From Undaria pinnatifida (Eukaryota > Sar > Phaeophyceae > Laminariales > Alariaceae), in contig JABAKD010000027.1 of the NCBI GenBank assembly GCA_012845835.1, forward strand, positions 16,072,573-16,136,572: a DNA stretch of 64,000 nucleotides, written 5' to 3'. The notes under the pieces were generated by a model. The model had not been told where the DNA came from. It saw only the letters and a program-made list of their open reading frames with translations, and did not search any database. This document shows, in pieces, positions 12,701 to 26,000 of the stretch (positions within the stretch are counted from its first letter, which is position 1; each line of letters starts with the position of its first letter). Position numbers and translations under genes: made by a program.

Positions 12701-13830
12701 TCCTAATGAGCGGAACAACGGCACCAAAGTGATCCATCGATCGATCGATCGGAGTCCCTTTTACACATTGTCCGGGCGCATCTTCCAAGGTCCGGTCAGC
12801 CTGTTCGCTACTGCACGATTCTGCGGGCTAGGAAATACCTCCTAGCTACGATAGCCTCCCAAGCCAACCCTAAACAAAAGCCATAGCCCTAGCCAACCCA
12901 TATACAGTAAAAACTAGCCGAACCAAGTCAGACAAATGACTGCGTCGCGTTCGTGTCGAGGGGGAAATCCGACCTTGGACCACAATTCGCCTTCCTGGCC
13001 AATAGGAAGGAGTTAAAAAATCCTGTAAAATTCCGTCCGGACAAGTTTTGAAAACTACTGGCTGTTTCGCCACTATTACGGGTGTTTGAAGTATAACGCC
13101 GATTCGACCTTCAACAACTGGAACCTTATTAATAGTGTATTTCAACTAGTTAACTCTGTCGATAAGACCAATAAAACTAGCTGGTGAACCGCTGCCTCGT
13201 CTTGTCCTGGGTGTGCCTGACGTTCAGCCCCACATCGTCCCATCGAATAATAGCATTGCATATGTACCATACAGCACTGTAATGGATTGCAGCAGCATCT
13301 ACGTACTATTAATGCCAGATTACTACCAGGTTAGTACCAGATTAGTACCTTGGCCACAGGAGGAAACTCGGCTTGGCTCGTTGCATGGTTCAAATTGGTA
13401 ACATCGTAGTGACGCGACGACAGCAGCGAGAGCACAAACACCTGGCACACCGTCCCTACCACAACGTGAATATATCCTTTATTAAAATACACGTGCACCC
13501 ACGGTTTCGGTGACAAAAACTACTTGAAATTAGTGTTGGACAAGCTTTGCGATAGTAAAAGAGATAAACGTGAATGCCCTTAATGGCATAGTACTCGTAC
13601 ACACACGCGCACACGCTCCTAAAAACACCAGGTCAAAATGCCAAACGAAATACCGGTAAACGCGAGAATCACCAATGATACTCGTATACGCGTCCTCGAA
13701 CCTTACCCTTTTAGAACGATAAACAAAACCCAGTAATGTCGAGCAGTTCGTGCTAGAAAACGTGGGTGCAGTTCAGAAGGTGTTAATGAAATTACCGGCC
13801 ACAAGGCAAAATCCTCGTCAAAATCGTCAA
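9770..13830. other. No gene seen
   Basis: Mostly unique-looking sequence with a SINE body fragment near 11215-11360, small ATGATAGCAATG repeats at 11600-11660, and a two-copy degenerate repeat at 12020-12150 (GGAGTTRTAAT blocks). No exon chain could be built on either strand. Confidence 0.5.
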
Positions 13831-13835
13831 AATCG

Positions 13836-14012
13836 TCAAAAATCGTCAAAATCGTTCCAAGTCTGCGCGTACGCCAGCTCCGCTAGCACGATTTTTCGGG
13901 GCGACCCTGGGTAGGAATCTCTGTACATGAGGCCAGGGTTGTAAGCGTCTCCCACTGCACCGTCTGAATAAATCCACGCCGACAAGCCGTCCACCTCAAT
14001 CAGCTCGCACAT
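13836..14012 (-). CDS. Gene B last exon
   Basis: 58 codons and TGA. MCELIEVDGLSAWIYSDGAV, then RKIVLAELAYAQTWNDFDDF. The acceptor is TTGTGTCAG|ATG. The stop falls inside a short tandem repeat (GTCAAAATC, 13815-13850), so repeat-length change could alter the last residues. Confidence 0.82.
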   Translation of the reverse strand: MCELIEVDGLSAWIYSDGAVGDAYNPGLMYRDSYPGSPRKIVLAELAYAQTWNDFDDF

Positions 14013-17000
14013 CTGACACAACAAGAACAAGAACAGGAATAGGAACACGACAAGAACGTGAAAAATACAGGAGGTGGTGATTGTACATACTTCGCAGTAT
14101 ATAGGGAGGAGGGTGGTGCATTGATCTCTTTTACATGGAGAGGGGTGGGGTGGTTTCGTTCTTCTCTTTGCTCTTGGCTTAACTTAGCGCTCACCTTTTC
14201 TGCGGCGACATTCACGGACATGCCACTCCCCGAGCTATTTATAGACCCGCGGTCGTCCCACTGGTCATCGTCCACGTCCTCTGACAGGTCAGTCAACTGA
14301 GGATCAGGGACAATTTTGTCGCCTGCGCGGTACAGCGGGACACCTAAGGCCTCGCTCACGCTCTGCGCTTCGGCCACCACCTGAATTAGCGTATCCGCAT
14401 TCATACCGTAGAAAAGGGTACACGGACGCTTTTTTTATGTTGCTATTTCGCGTTACATACCATACCATGGAAAAAAGAGACGACCAGTAGTCTTATTAAT
14501 AGTTGTATACTAGATATACTGCTATTTCGCATGATGTATTCATCCCGTGAAAAAAATGACGCGAGTTATAGTTATGTAATGTCGTATATAGCGTTTCGTG
14601 TTGTGATCGCCGTCCTAAGTAATGACCGCCGTAGTGACTGCCCTAGTGATTGCCCTAGTGACTGCCCTAGTGACCCAGTCAACCTATTAATAGTGACGCA
14701 ATCAACCTAAGGACTGGGCGAGAATGACGGTGTTTATTCTGCATAATATTTGTCAGCTTTTGCTTCTCAAGTTCCTTGGGGAAACGTACTGGAGCATTGA
14801 TTGCCTCTGCGCATCTGCATATTGTTGGAAGGCAAATAAAATATAAAACTACATGCGACGGACAGGACGCCGTGGGGCTCGGCAGAAGGAGAGGGGAGCC
14901 GAAACGGAAAGCCATCAACCCTTTCAGCTCTGTACTACCATTACTACACATGGCGGCAAAAGCAGTCGAATTGACCAGTCGAATTGACCACTGGAATTGC
15001 AATATTTTAGTAACAGGTACCAGGTATAATATTCGGAGTTGAAAAATAGCAGGGTTTTTCAGGGATGACGAAGCGTCCCTTATTAATAGTAGTAAGATAC
15101 TAGTAAGATAGTAGGCTCAGGAGGTTTCCAAAACCTCGCGGGGCGAACCGGGTCGGATCGGAAGGTGTTCGCAATCTCATTGGTTGGGTCGGGTCGGGTT
15201 GGGTCGGGTCGGGTCGGGTCAGGAGGTTTTCAAACATCGCGGGTCGGGTCAGGAGGTTTTCTTATATCACGGGTCGGGTCGGGGTCGGGTCGGGTGACCC
15301 CGACCCGACCCGACCCGACCCGACCCGACCCGACCCGACCCGCGAGAGTGGCCCAACCAGTAAAAAGCCCGGGGAAATAGTTAATACCGGTGTATGGTAT
15401 ATGGTAGCTCTCTCGCTACTTGCGCTGATGTGTATAGTTGTGGCTATGTTCAATTTGCGTGTGCTGGTGGAAGGTGGGGAAAGAAATACGAACAAATCTC
15501 CTGGTAGGTTTTATCGGAGAATTTCGGTTGGACGGCGTGGATCTCCGGCTTCAGATTTTGTATTGGCATCACACGCGAGCGCCGTCGCCGCGGCAAAGGG
15601 GCGGAGGGGGAGGGTCGGGGGCATGCTGCTCTCCCTTTCGCCTACATTGACTGTAGTGACTGCATGGTATTATTGAGAGGGAGAAGAGTCACTGCGAGGG
15701 TTGCAAGTTAGCTGGGCTTACTTGATTAGTTATTCCTCGACGCTCGGGGGGCGGAGGGGAGGGTCTGGGCCATGACGCTCTCCCTGTTGCCGGTATTGCC
15801 TGTATTGTGCTATTGAGAGAGAGTCATCGCTAGGTTGTGAGTTGGCTGGAGTTATTTGTTATTTTTTTTTCTTCACGCCTGTTACGATCGAGTTAGCACC
15901 GCGGAAAAAATTCCGTCTGCCTGAATTGCGGGACTTTTACGACTGGAAATTCGTTTTTGGGGACAAATTACTTGGCATTTGTATGGGGAGGTGTTGTGCG
16001 GCTCTAAAGGGGTTGACCCAATATCGTCGAAATTTGATGCGTTTTCTTAAATTAGCACAATGTGTGTTGTGTGTTGTGTTGTGTGTTTGTGTGTTTTTTG
16101 GTTTCTTGCCCAAGGCATGGGGTTGTTGATGGGGTTGTCCTATCAATTTTTCCCACCTTGTACTGCAAGTTTACCTACGGTATAGAACTCCTCACGTGAC
16201 CCACCTTCGACCAAAAAAATAATAGTGCACCCCTACCTACTCTAATACTACTGTAATACTACTGCAATACTACTGTAATACTACTATTATACTCCTGTTT
16301 TAGTAGCATTGCATGCTTCACTTGGGTGGCGAAAAAAGCAAGACCCCGTAAATTTCCGCACCAAACTAACTGTAATACCTACTGCAGCCAAAAATAACTA
16401 GTCGGCGACTCATTGTCAGCGATCTCACAGCCCTAATCATTTTGTAGGATACCACTATGGACGTGAACACAAAGGCCTTTTGGTGTTCATGCTATCTCCG
16501 AACGGTCCCTACTTTTTCTGTCCAGATTGGAATACGCAAACCGTACAGCTGCTGCTGCTGCGCGCTTACTCGCCTGCTGCTCTAAGGAAGTGTCCGGGTT
16601 GGTGCTGTAGTAGATGGTGTCCATGAAGAGAGTGGGGGCCATGCTATCTGATCGTAGGAGCAGTCGAAGAACTGCCCGGGCTTCCATGCGGCCCGACGCG
16701 GATTGCACCCCGACAAGGCGTACATTGCCTTGGAGAAGATATCTGCCGAACAACCAAAACGCATAGCCAGATTGGTATTATAGGTACCATTGCTATTTTT
16801 CCATCTCACCTGCAACTTGCGACACACTTTCTGTTGCTAAAATCGGTATAACCTCTTCACACGGCGGTGCACCCTACATAATTAAGTATTAATAGTAGCA
16901 CTCCCACGAGGCGTACGTTGCCTTGGAGGAGGTATCTGCCGAAATAAAACGCAGCGCAAAACATCCTTGCGGTACTGCTGCTGCTGTTGTTTGCTAGTGA

Positions 17001-20000
17001 TTGCACTATGACTAGCGATCACGATCACGAGGGCGCTTTTGAGGAAGCGATCAAAGTGGAACGATGCGTTAACGTGCCATACACAGACGTCAGGTACCAG
17101 TCCGGGTGTAGTCCGGGTCCAAACGTAACCCACGTTTGCACCTGGACTGTCCCAGAGTGGATGGCAGTTGGATCCACGGACTGGTAGAACTTAGCAGTAC
17201 ATACGTAGATCAAACACCAAATACGCCTATGAAAAATTCCACGCTAAGCGGCTACCAAGCAAAAACCGTAAACCAAACAAGCCACAGTCAACCACTAACC
17301 AACTCAGTCAGTTCGTAGTTCGATTACCGCACATACCACAATAGTTACACGGGTACAGTCGTGGCCCCTCACTAGAGTGTGGTGCCTTGTCATTAGTGCG
17401 GTGCCTTGCCATATGACATATCACCGCACTAAAGTGGGACCCCGGGCTATCCCGATATAGTGCTGTAACCGGTACTCTGTAGGACGAGGTCGTGATATCA
17501 AACTTTCACCACACTAACCTGGGGACCCGCACTAACGCGGGGTTACGACTAAACTGCCCCCCACCGCACTAAACGCTACTGCACCAACGCAGGACCACGA
17601 CTGCAAGCTCAGGGTAGGATGCCATACGAAACCCCCTGTATAGCCAATACCAGGTACTTATAGTAGTATGGGACTGGCATGTACGTACGCTGACTTCTGA
17701 TTTCATTTATTATTTTTTTTTGGCCGATGTACGACTTGCTTCAGCTATGAGATATACGTGTACCATTTTGGGTTCGTTTTACTCTTTTCCAGGGACGTTC
17801 TTCCACTCCACACTGACTGGGGCCTGAACTGTGAGCACGAACTTGATTATGCGAGTTAATGTGAGGGCAACAACAGCAACAACAACAACGACAACCTTCA
17901 CTCACCCCAATAGAGCGCGGTTCTGCGTCGAGCACGAGCGTCGAATTCCCATGCACGATCTCGTGTCTTCCCCCATGCGGAAGATGACCTCTGGGTCCGT
18001 CGTGCCTCGCAACGTCGACGGCTCGGCCTGATCACCACGGCACCACCATAAGGACACCATGAGGACGACACCAAGACACCATAAGGAAACCGTAAGGACA
18101 CCATAAGGACATCACGAGGACACCATACGGACACCATGAGGACACCACAAGGACACCATACGGACAGCATAAGGACGCTCAACAAGGACACAAGGCCGCC
18201 ACAAGGACCGCATAAGGACACCACAAGCACAACAAAAGGGTATCATAACGGCTACCATAAGGACGCCACCGAGACACCACAAGGATACCATAAAATATAC
18301 AAGGACACTATCAGAGCACCGTAACAGCACCGTAAGGACACCACAAGGACACCATTAGGGCACCATAAGGATACCGTCCTTACGGGCACAGATAATACCA
18401 TTAGGGCACCATACGGGCACAGATAAAGACACCGTAAGGTCAGCATAAAGACAACGCAAGGACACCATAAGGACACCACGAGGACACCGTAAAGACACCA
18501 AACGGGCGCATTTTACCATAGGAGCACAGACAAGGACACCATAAGGGCACAGATAAGAACACCGTGAGGACAACATAAGGATAACAAAATCACACCATAA
18601 GCACACCATAAGGACACCACACGGGCAAAGATAAGGACACGATAAGGGCACAGAGGACATCATCAGGGCACAGATAAGAACACCATGAGGCCAACACAAG
18701 GACAATGTAAACACTCCATAAGGGCACCACAAGGACACCACAAGGACACCATACGGGCAGAGTTAAGGACACCCTAAGGGCACCCTAGGGCAGAGTTAAG
18801 GACACCCTAAGGGCACCCTAAGGGCACCCTAAGGGCACAGATAAGGACACCATAAGGGTACCATACGTGCTCAGATAAGGATACCATGACGACAGCGTAA
18901 GGGCAACATAAAGACAACAACCACCAAAAGCACACCACAACGACACCATAACGACACAGACAAGGACACCACAACGACACCGTAAGGGCACAGTAAGGAC
19001 ACCATGAGGGCAACGTAAGGACACCATAAAAACAACATATTGCCACCGAGGGCGCACCATAACGACTCCATGATGACACAGACAAGGACGCCACAAGGAC
19101 ACCGTGAGGCCAAAATTAAAACACCATTAGAGGAAGCATAAGAACATAAAAACACCACAAGGACACAATAAGGACGGGTGCCAAAGGGTAGCGGCGATTT
19201 TGCGGTGTTCAGGTCTCAGATATTGTCGATTGCAAACACACCAATTCCAAGCAATTTTCTCCGCAAGCATGGATACAGCAATAAAGGGGACAACACCTCC
19301 AGAGTCCCAAAACCCCTCCCGATGTTAATTTCAAGTAATTAGTCTCCAACAATGAATTTCCAATAGTCAACTTCCAAAGTAGCTGGTAACATCGACCAAA
19401 GACCCGCTGTCCACAAAAACATTAAAATGGCTAACTTGCGGTTTGAGGTTTATCTCCTCCCTCACCTCCCACAGCTGCCGCACGTTGCTCGGGAAATGTC
19501 GCATGTGTTCTCGGTTGGACGCATCTTTGATGCGAATATCTCGTACCGTCTCGTCCGACACGCCGAGCAACGCGCGCAAGAATCGAAGGTAGACCTTGAA
19601 AACCTTCCGTCAAAACCACATCAGAGGAGCGTTTCGAGACAAAGATGCCAGCAGACATGTTTATCAAGGGAAAAGTAGTACGTATTGGCGCTGTAGTACA
19701 TTATATACATGTATATAGTTCGAGGAATACCGGTAGGGTGTGACTCACCCCCCTTGGGATTCGCGAATTGTGGACCAAGGGACTCTACCACGGAGAGTAC
19801 CAGCGTGTGTCCGACAAAACAAACGTCAAATCAAATAACTTACGGGAGAAACATTTCACTCAACGATCTCTTGTGAAAACAACATATGTACATCAGTCAA
19901 AAACGATTCAAAATAAATAAATAAATAAAGTGAACACTCTTCAACAAATAAACACTTTCAGTAGATCAGGACACTTACAGTAGTTATCATCACGATATAT

Positions 20001-23000
20001 AAATCGCGGTTTTCCAAAAGCTGAGGACGGCTTTTTTTTTATTGACTTTACCTTGGATTTAGTCTGCAGTTGCACACCTCGTTCGAGAACGGTATAGAGC
20101 ACCACAAGAAAAAAGGTCTGCAGTATAGGCTTAACTGTGTCGCCGTCGACTATCGCCGGTCTTGTTGGAACGAACGAGTGGCCATGTCGGCGGCGGTCGA
20201 GGATATCTTCCTGTGCCCGTCCGAGCCTTTCCATTTTATGCAGAGCTTTGGATATGTGTATCAGTAAAAAAAAACACAGTTTGTCGGGCTGACAGTTTGT
20301 CGGGCTGACAGTTTGTCGGGCTGACAGTTTGTCGGGCTGCCAACATTTACGAGTAGAGGTAAATAATTTGCTGATAATCTGGACAACTCGATCTATGATT
20401 GTTCCCGTAAAATTATCATGGTGTTAAATGTATCGTATGACACATGTTCACACATACCGGTATCATAAAGTAGTACTACACGACAGTGCCTGTGGCTGTA
20501 CCACCGGTACACACTGCTGCCGGTGCTGCAGTACAGGAAGCGTTCTGCCATAGCAGCCCTTGCCTTGCTGCTTCACTAGGACGTACCAGATGTATACTAT
20601 AAATATCACCAAAGGACTCAGCGATAATGGCGCTCGCTGTGGCGTGCGTTCTGCCTGTACGAGTACACGTCCTATAGCAGTCAACAGCAACAACAGTGTT
20701 CAGTATTGCTGTACGAGAACTGCTGTACGAGCAGTAACTGTTGTACGAGTACTGCTGTATGAGTAGTCAACTGCTGTACTTGTTCAGGCAGCGTTTCTCA
20801 CCTTGTACGTAACGATGGTTCAACCATTGATACTGCCCGAATAACCGGGGTGTAGACTATAGACCATGATACGATTTTGCTACCTGGTAGCTATGTATTG
20901 CACAGGTGCTCCCAGTAGTGCGGTCGCGCACTACACGTTTGTACTGTCGGGGGGAAAACGGTGGAGGTGATAGCAATTGCCAGTACTAGGGAGGATTATG
21001 TTCATGCTCATGTCTTCAGCCAAAATTTCGGAAACTACGACTTCACGTTAGCAAGTGCGGTTAGCATATAGCGCTATCACCAACTTCCATACTGCTGTGC
21101 TATTCTGCATGATGGCCTAGGTTCTATTATTTTGGCACCGCGTATTTCGTCGAGACGATATGTCAAAATCCAAGTTATGGCCGCTCCGCCATTGGGGTGG
21201 AGCTACCAGTTTTAATCCCTAGCACTTTCTAGAGTTCCTGTTCGTGGTGAAAGTTTACTCACCTCGCGTTCTTTGCGCTGCATGACGTAGTAGTCGGCCA
21301 AGGCGTAGGGGGACTGCCACGTTTTGAGAACGACAGAAAGCGCATTTCGGAAGGCGTCGCTTCGCACCGTCTCCTGCTCAGCAAAGCATCGTACAGCGGC
21401 ACCGGGACAGCCAGATGTGGTAGATGTGATACACAGGATATGAATAATCTAATGTGAGATTATCAACAAAAGCAACACCGAAAACACCAACACCGAAAAC
21501 ACCAACACCGACAACAATACCAACACCAACATCACCAGCACAATCACCAACAACCACACCAGCACCACCACCACCACACTACCAACCCAGCCACCACCAC
21601 TCTCACCTACACCATCAACACCTCCAGCAGCACCACCACCAACAACAGCGCCTCATCATCCTATCACACCCAACACCGCCAATACCACCGCACCACCAAC
21701 ACCAAAGCACCAGCATCATCACCAGAAGCACCACCAGCACTAGCACCACCAGCACTAGCACCAACGCCGACACCAACATCCTCTCCTACCACCACCACCA
21801 ACGCCATCACTACCATCACCGCCACCAACACCATCACCTTCACCACCAGCTTGGCCACCACCACCACCACCACCGCCACCACCACTACTACCACCGCGAC
21901 TTACACCACCAATAACCTGCATCACCGCCATAATAACAACACAACCGACACCAACACCAACACCAACACCAACGCCACCAACACCAACACCGACACCGAC
22001 ACCACCAACACCACCACAATGTCCGAGCTCACCTCCGGCACCTTGAGGACCGCCGCGATGCCCGAGTCCAAAGCTTTAGCAGCTTCCTGCCAGTTGTTGA
22101 CACGAGAAGAAACTTGACTGACCGCTACCCCTTTGGTGTCCCCCGGTACACGTCCCCCCGCGACGAGGTGCTCGTACCCTTTTCTCGCGGCAACTCCGTG
22201 GGGCATCGACCTCAAGAAGGTTGTGCCAAACATGGCATGGTTGACCAAGCTGATGGCAGCCAAAGGGGAAAACATATGCGAACGTTGCTGGAAGGCGGTC
22301 GATTTATTGTTATGGTGGGGGAATTTTGGCGTATTGCCGATTTTGCTTTTCCTCAAAACCTATCCCGGACCAATTCCAAGTAATACTCCCCACTAACTTG
22401 TAGGTGCAATTCTAAAGAGATTAAATCAGCCATGCGGCGAAAGAAGCGCGATTTTTTCTTTGGTTCAAGTTGAACATTTTTATTGGTCTTTTTTATTACT
22501 ACGGTATTTAGCTCAAATTGAAGTTGAAGTCGACCACTGACCGCGTAACGTCTTCTCCCTCCAGCTGCTCCTCGTCCATGGCTCTCACCAGGAGACGAAG
22601 TACTTGCCCCACCTCCCTGCACGCCTTCATCCAGCGCTGTCGGTTGCTCTTTTGACTCTGCACAAAAATGCCGTGGGTGCAAATGATACCTCTTGCCACC
22701 TGGAGTACGTCGAAAGTATTGAGAGATGGTACAAGTTTACGACATAACACGGTGTTTTTAAGAGAAAGGTACGGCGACCACAGTGACATCCTAGACAAGT
22801 TTACGACATAACAAGGGGTTTGTTGTAGAGAAAGAGAATGGCGTGTATACGACTTGCCCGTTGCTCTTCTGGTGTTCCACAAACAAAAAACGTAGGTGAA
22901 AACGATGCCTCTCGCCAACTGGGGAACGACGAAAACAGTGTAGTCAGTCTTCATCGCGAATGCGGGAAAAAATACCAAATGTTAACACAATGTGAACACA

Positions 23001-26000
23001 GTCTCGCTTTCTCCGCGTGGTAGGATTCGAGGTTGGTGTTGGTGGCCTCAAACTCAAACTCGGAAACACCACGAAAGTCGAGTCTGTGGTGAAAGGAAGT
23101 GCCTGCGACGTCATGGTCTGGCCCCGGCTTCGCCCTCCCAATCAACCATGGAAACGCGAAAAAGTTGTGGGTAAATATAAGTTTACGGCATGTTGTGAGG
23201 TTGGTTTCACAGAGGGGAACGCCGGGAATAGAGAGATAGTATATACCATATTTTGCCAATGATATATGCGGTTTATTGAGAGATGCGGCGAAAACAGTTA
23301 GAGGTTATACAGGTTTACACAATACGGCGTTTGCTGTAAAACGAGGGACGGCGAAAAAAAATGGGATATTATAAAAGGTTGCGATGCAGTCGTATAGGGC
23401 TTGTTGTGAAGAGGGTTTAGGCGAAATTCGTGAGAATGTATGCAACTGTACGATACAATGTGGGGCTTTGTTGTAGGGAGAGAATCGCATGCATACAGGC
23501 CTCAAAGCTCAAAAGCGCGACCTAGCCCCTGGCAGGCAGCGCCCAAAGCAAGCAGTGTGTTGGAGGGCGAGTGCACGTTGCAGAAGCGACAACAGACTAC
23601 ACGAGCATAAGGCACTACCGTGGCTGTCAGCCTAGCACTAGCGCTGCTCTTGTTATTATTTCTGGCGGCGCCCTGACGCTGTATCCCGGAATCTCTGATA
23701 ATGTCACCGATGGGTAGCTTGGAGCGTCGACGAAGCCTGGACGAATAAGTGGGTAGCGGGAAGGGCGGCTGCAAAGCGGGACAGGCCAAACGCTGCTATC
23801 TGGGGGGGTGAGTGAACAGATACGTGCGGAGTGATCGCAAGGGGAAGGACTTTGCGCCGTTTGCCCTTGTGCCATTGCCCCTCGTGATGGTTGAGGTTGT
23901 AGTAGTAGTTTTTGTTCTTGTGCTTGTTTTTGTTTTGGTGTTTCTTTTTGTTCTTGCTGTTGTTATTGTTGACGGACTTCGTACAATCAACAACAGCACC
24001 CACCTCGTTCTTGTCGACCAGCTCGTTCGAGGCCGCCTCCGCGATCTGCTCCCCCACAAAGCAGCACCGCACCGCAACACCAGCCACCCAAGGCGAAACA
24101 GGACAGGCAGAACGCGTTTCGATCAAGACGGCGGGGCACGGGCAATTGGCATAAACGTACTAGCCGGTGCTTAACAACTATCTGAACATTCTTGGTGTTA
24201 CCGAAGCACTTGCCCCTTCTACATACCACTAAAAAAATGATTCCACGCCAATTCCAAGCAGGTTTCCCAAAAAAGTGGGTACATTTGTATGTAAAAGGGG
24301 TAACGGTCTTTCTTCATGGGTTAAAGTGTTCCTACGTTCTTTTTGTTGCCGAAATAGATTGACCAAGTACTGGATTTATTTCCAGAAGAAGAAAAAACTG
24401 AAATTATTCGTGTCGTTAGGATCGATCAGTACGAACGCACGAACCGACCCGAGTGCTGCGCGCCATGTGCGCACTCGATTGGCCCCTTAGCCAGCTCGGT
24501 TGACCTCGACGACACCGACACCGACGACTGCCGAACAAAACCCGCGCGGGAAGCAAATGCTGACACTGGGAAAAAAAAAACGGGACCTTTCTCATGCCAC
24601 TGCCGCTGCTGTCTTGGTTGACACCGCCTGCCGTCGCAGAACATGTCAGCTTTCGCAAAATGGCTGATATAAACATCCACACTAGGCCCTCCAATTTTCC
24701 CAGGCGGCATTAGTTGCGGTCAGGGGTGCGGGTTGAACGTATTTTCAGCCTTGTCATCGAAGCTTGCCCTCGAGCATGGAATGGCATCAGTGCGGTGCTC
24801 ATGTGGCCCTTGTGAGGGGTACTGGCTGACGGTGGAAATAAAAGAGACGCGACCCTTACCTCCTCCGGCAAGAGCGCCTCGCACGCCCATCGCTGCATCG
24901 AGCGAATCGCGTCTCCCGACGGGTCGGCTGTAGCTAACGCCACCAACAGCGCCGCCACCCCCGTGTCTTGTCGCCCCCTCGCCCCTCCAACAAAGCCTCC
25001 ACCGGCGGGTTTCAACCCCTCACCCCCGCCCTCGGCGACATTTCTACCAGTACCGCAATCAACAACAGGTGGTGTAGAAGGTTGCGACCCCTCCACCCCC
25101 AGCTCAGCGACCCCTCCAACAGTACCAACAGCAGCAGTAGTGTGTGCAACAGGTAATACCGTTACGTCAGGTTCTTCTTCCCCTTGTTCGAGCTTTGAGC
25201 CTTTTCTGGTCCCCTTTGCGTTTTTTTTTTTGCCGAACTTTTTTTTGCCGAAACTTTTTGTGCTCGACACTTTCTTTGCCACCTCTGGCGTCTCGCACCG
25301 CCAGGCCCACCGAGCAAGGATTTCCAAAAAAGGGAAGGCCTGTCTTGCGGCGCGCAGCCCTCCCGGGTTGTCTTTGACGCCTCGTTGTACCTGCGAAAAG
25401 TTTTTATGGTATGTGTTATTGGGACCCAGGTGCAGCGACAAAACGTACCTGTTAAGTAAGGTGTTATCGTAGCGTGAAGGTGCAGCATACGATAACGACA
25501 GCGCATGCTTCGGCCATGTCGAACAACCTTTAATAGTTGTATTGAAGACTGGCAGCAAGAGCAGCACCTTCTAAACACCGCCTAACCTATCAGCAAAACA
25601 GCAAAACAGCCAGCATTGCTCGGTATGACAATGACAGACGCCCCGCTCATCATTATTTTTCCCTTCTGACGTCCCAAAAGGCTTAAAGTAACCCTTAACC
25701 CCTTTAGAGCCCCGACATATTTTCCTATAACAATTTCAACTAAATTGTCCCCAAAAACGGGTTTCCAGTTGTAAAACGCGTCAAGGCTTGTATCACTGCA
25801 TTTTCCCCCACTAATTTCAAGTAATTTTTTTCCAAACGAGGGGGTACAGTTCTGAAGGAGATATAATAAGAACAGCGGGGAATGAACGTGACGAGCTGGT
25901 TGCGATAACAGAGTCTGTGTTAGAGTGGTGTATTAATGGCGCATATACATAAAAACGCATGGACTCCAGATCCCATCGCCGATTTGGAGCGGCAAAAATA

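Larger units (their letters stand above)
14400..19430. other. Gene B 3' introns
   Basis: Apart from the uncertain exon at 16.5-16.7 kb, this holds a GGGTC element, TACTACTG repeats (16235-16300), ACCGCACTAA-like degenerate repeats (17330-17620), R2 copy 2 and the 12-bp minisatellite. One or more gene B exons may be missed here. Confidence 0.5.

Noticed and set aside
18112-19158. Several minus-strand frames rich in VSLWCPYGVL
   Set aside because: Pure product of the 12-bp minisatellite, open in overlapping frames.
21454-21915. Plus-strand 153-residue His/Thr-rich frame
   Set aside because: Reading of the ACC-rich intron tract.
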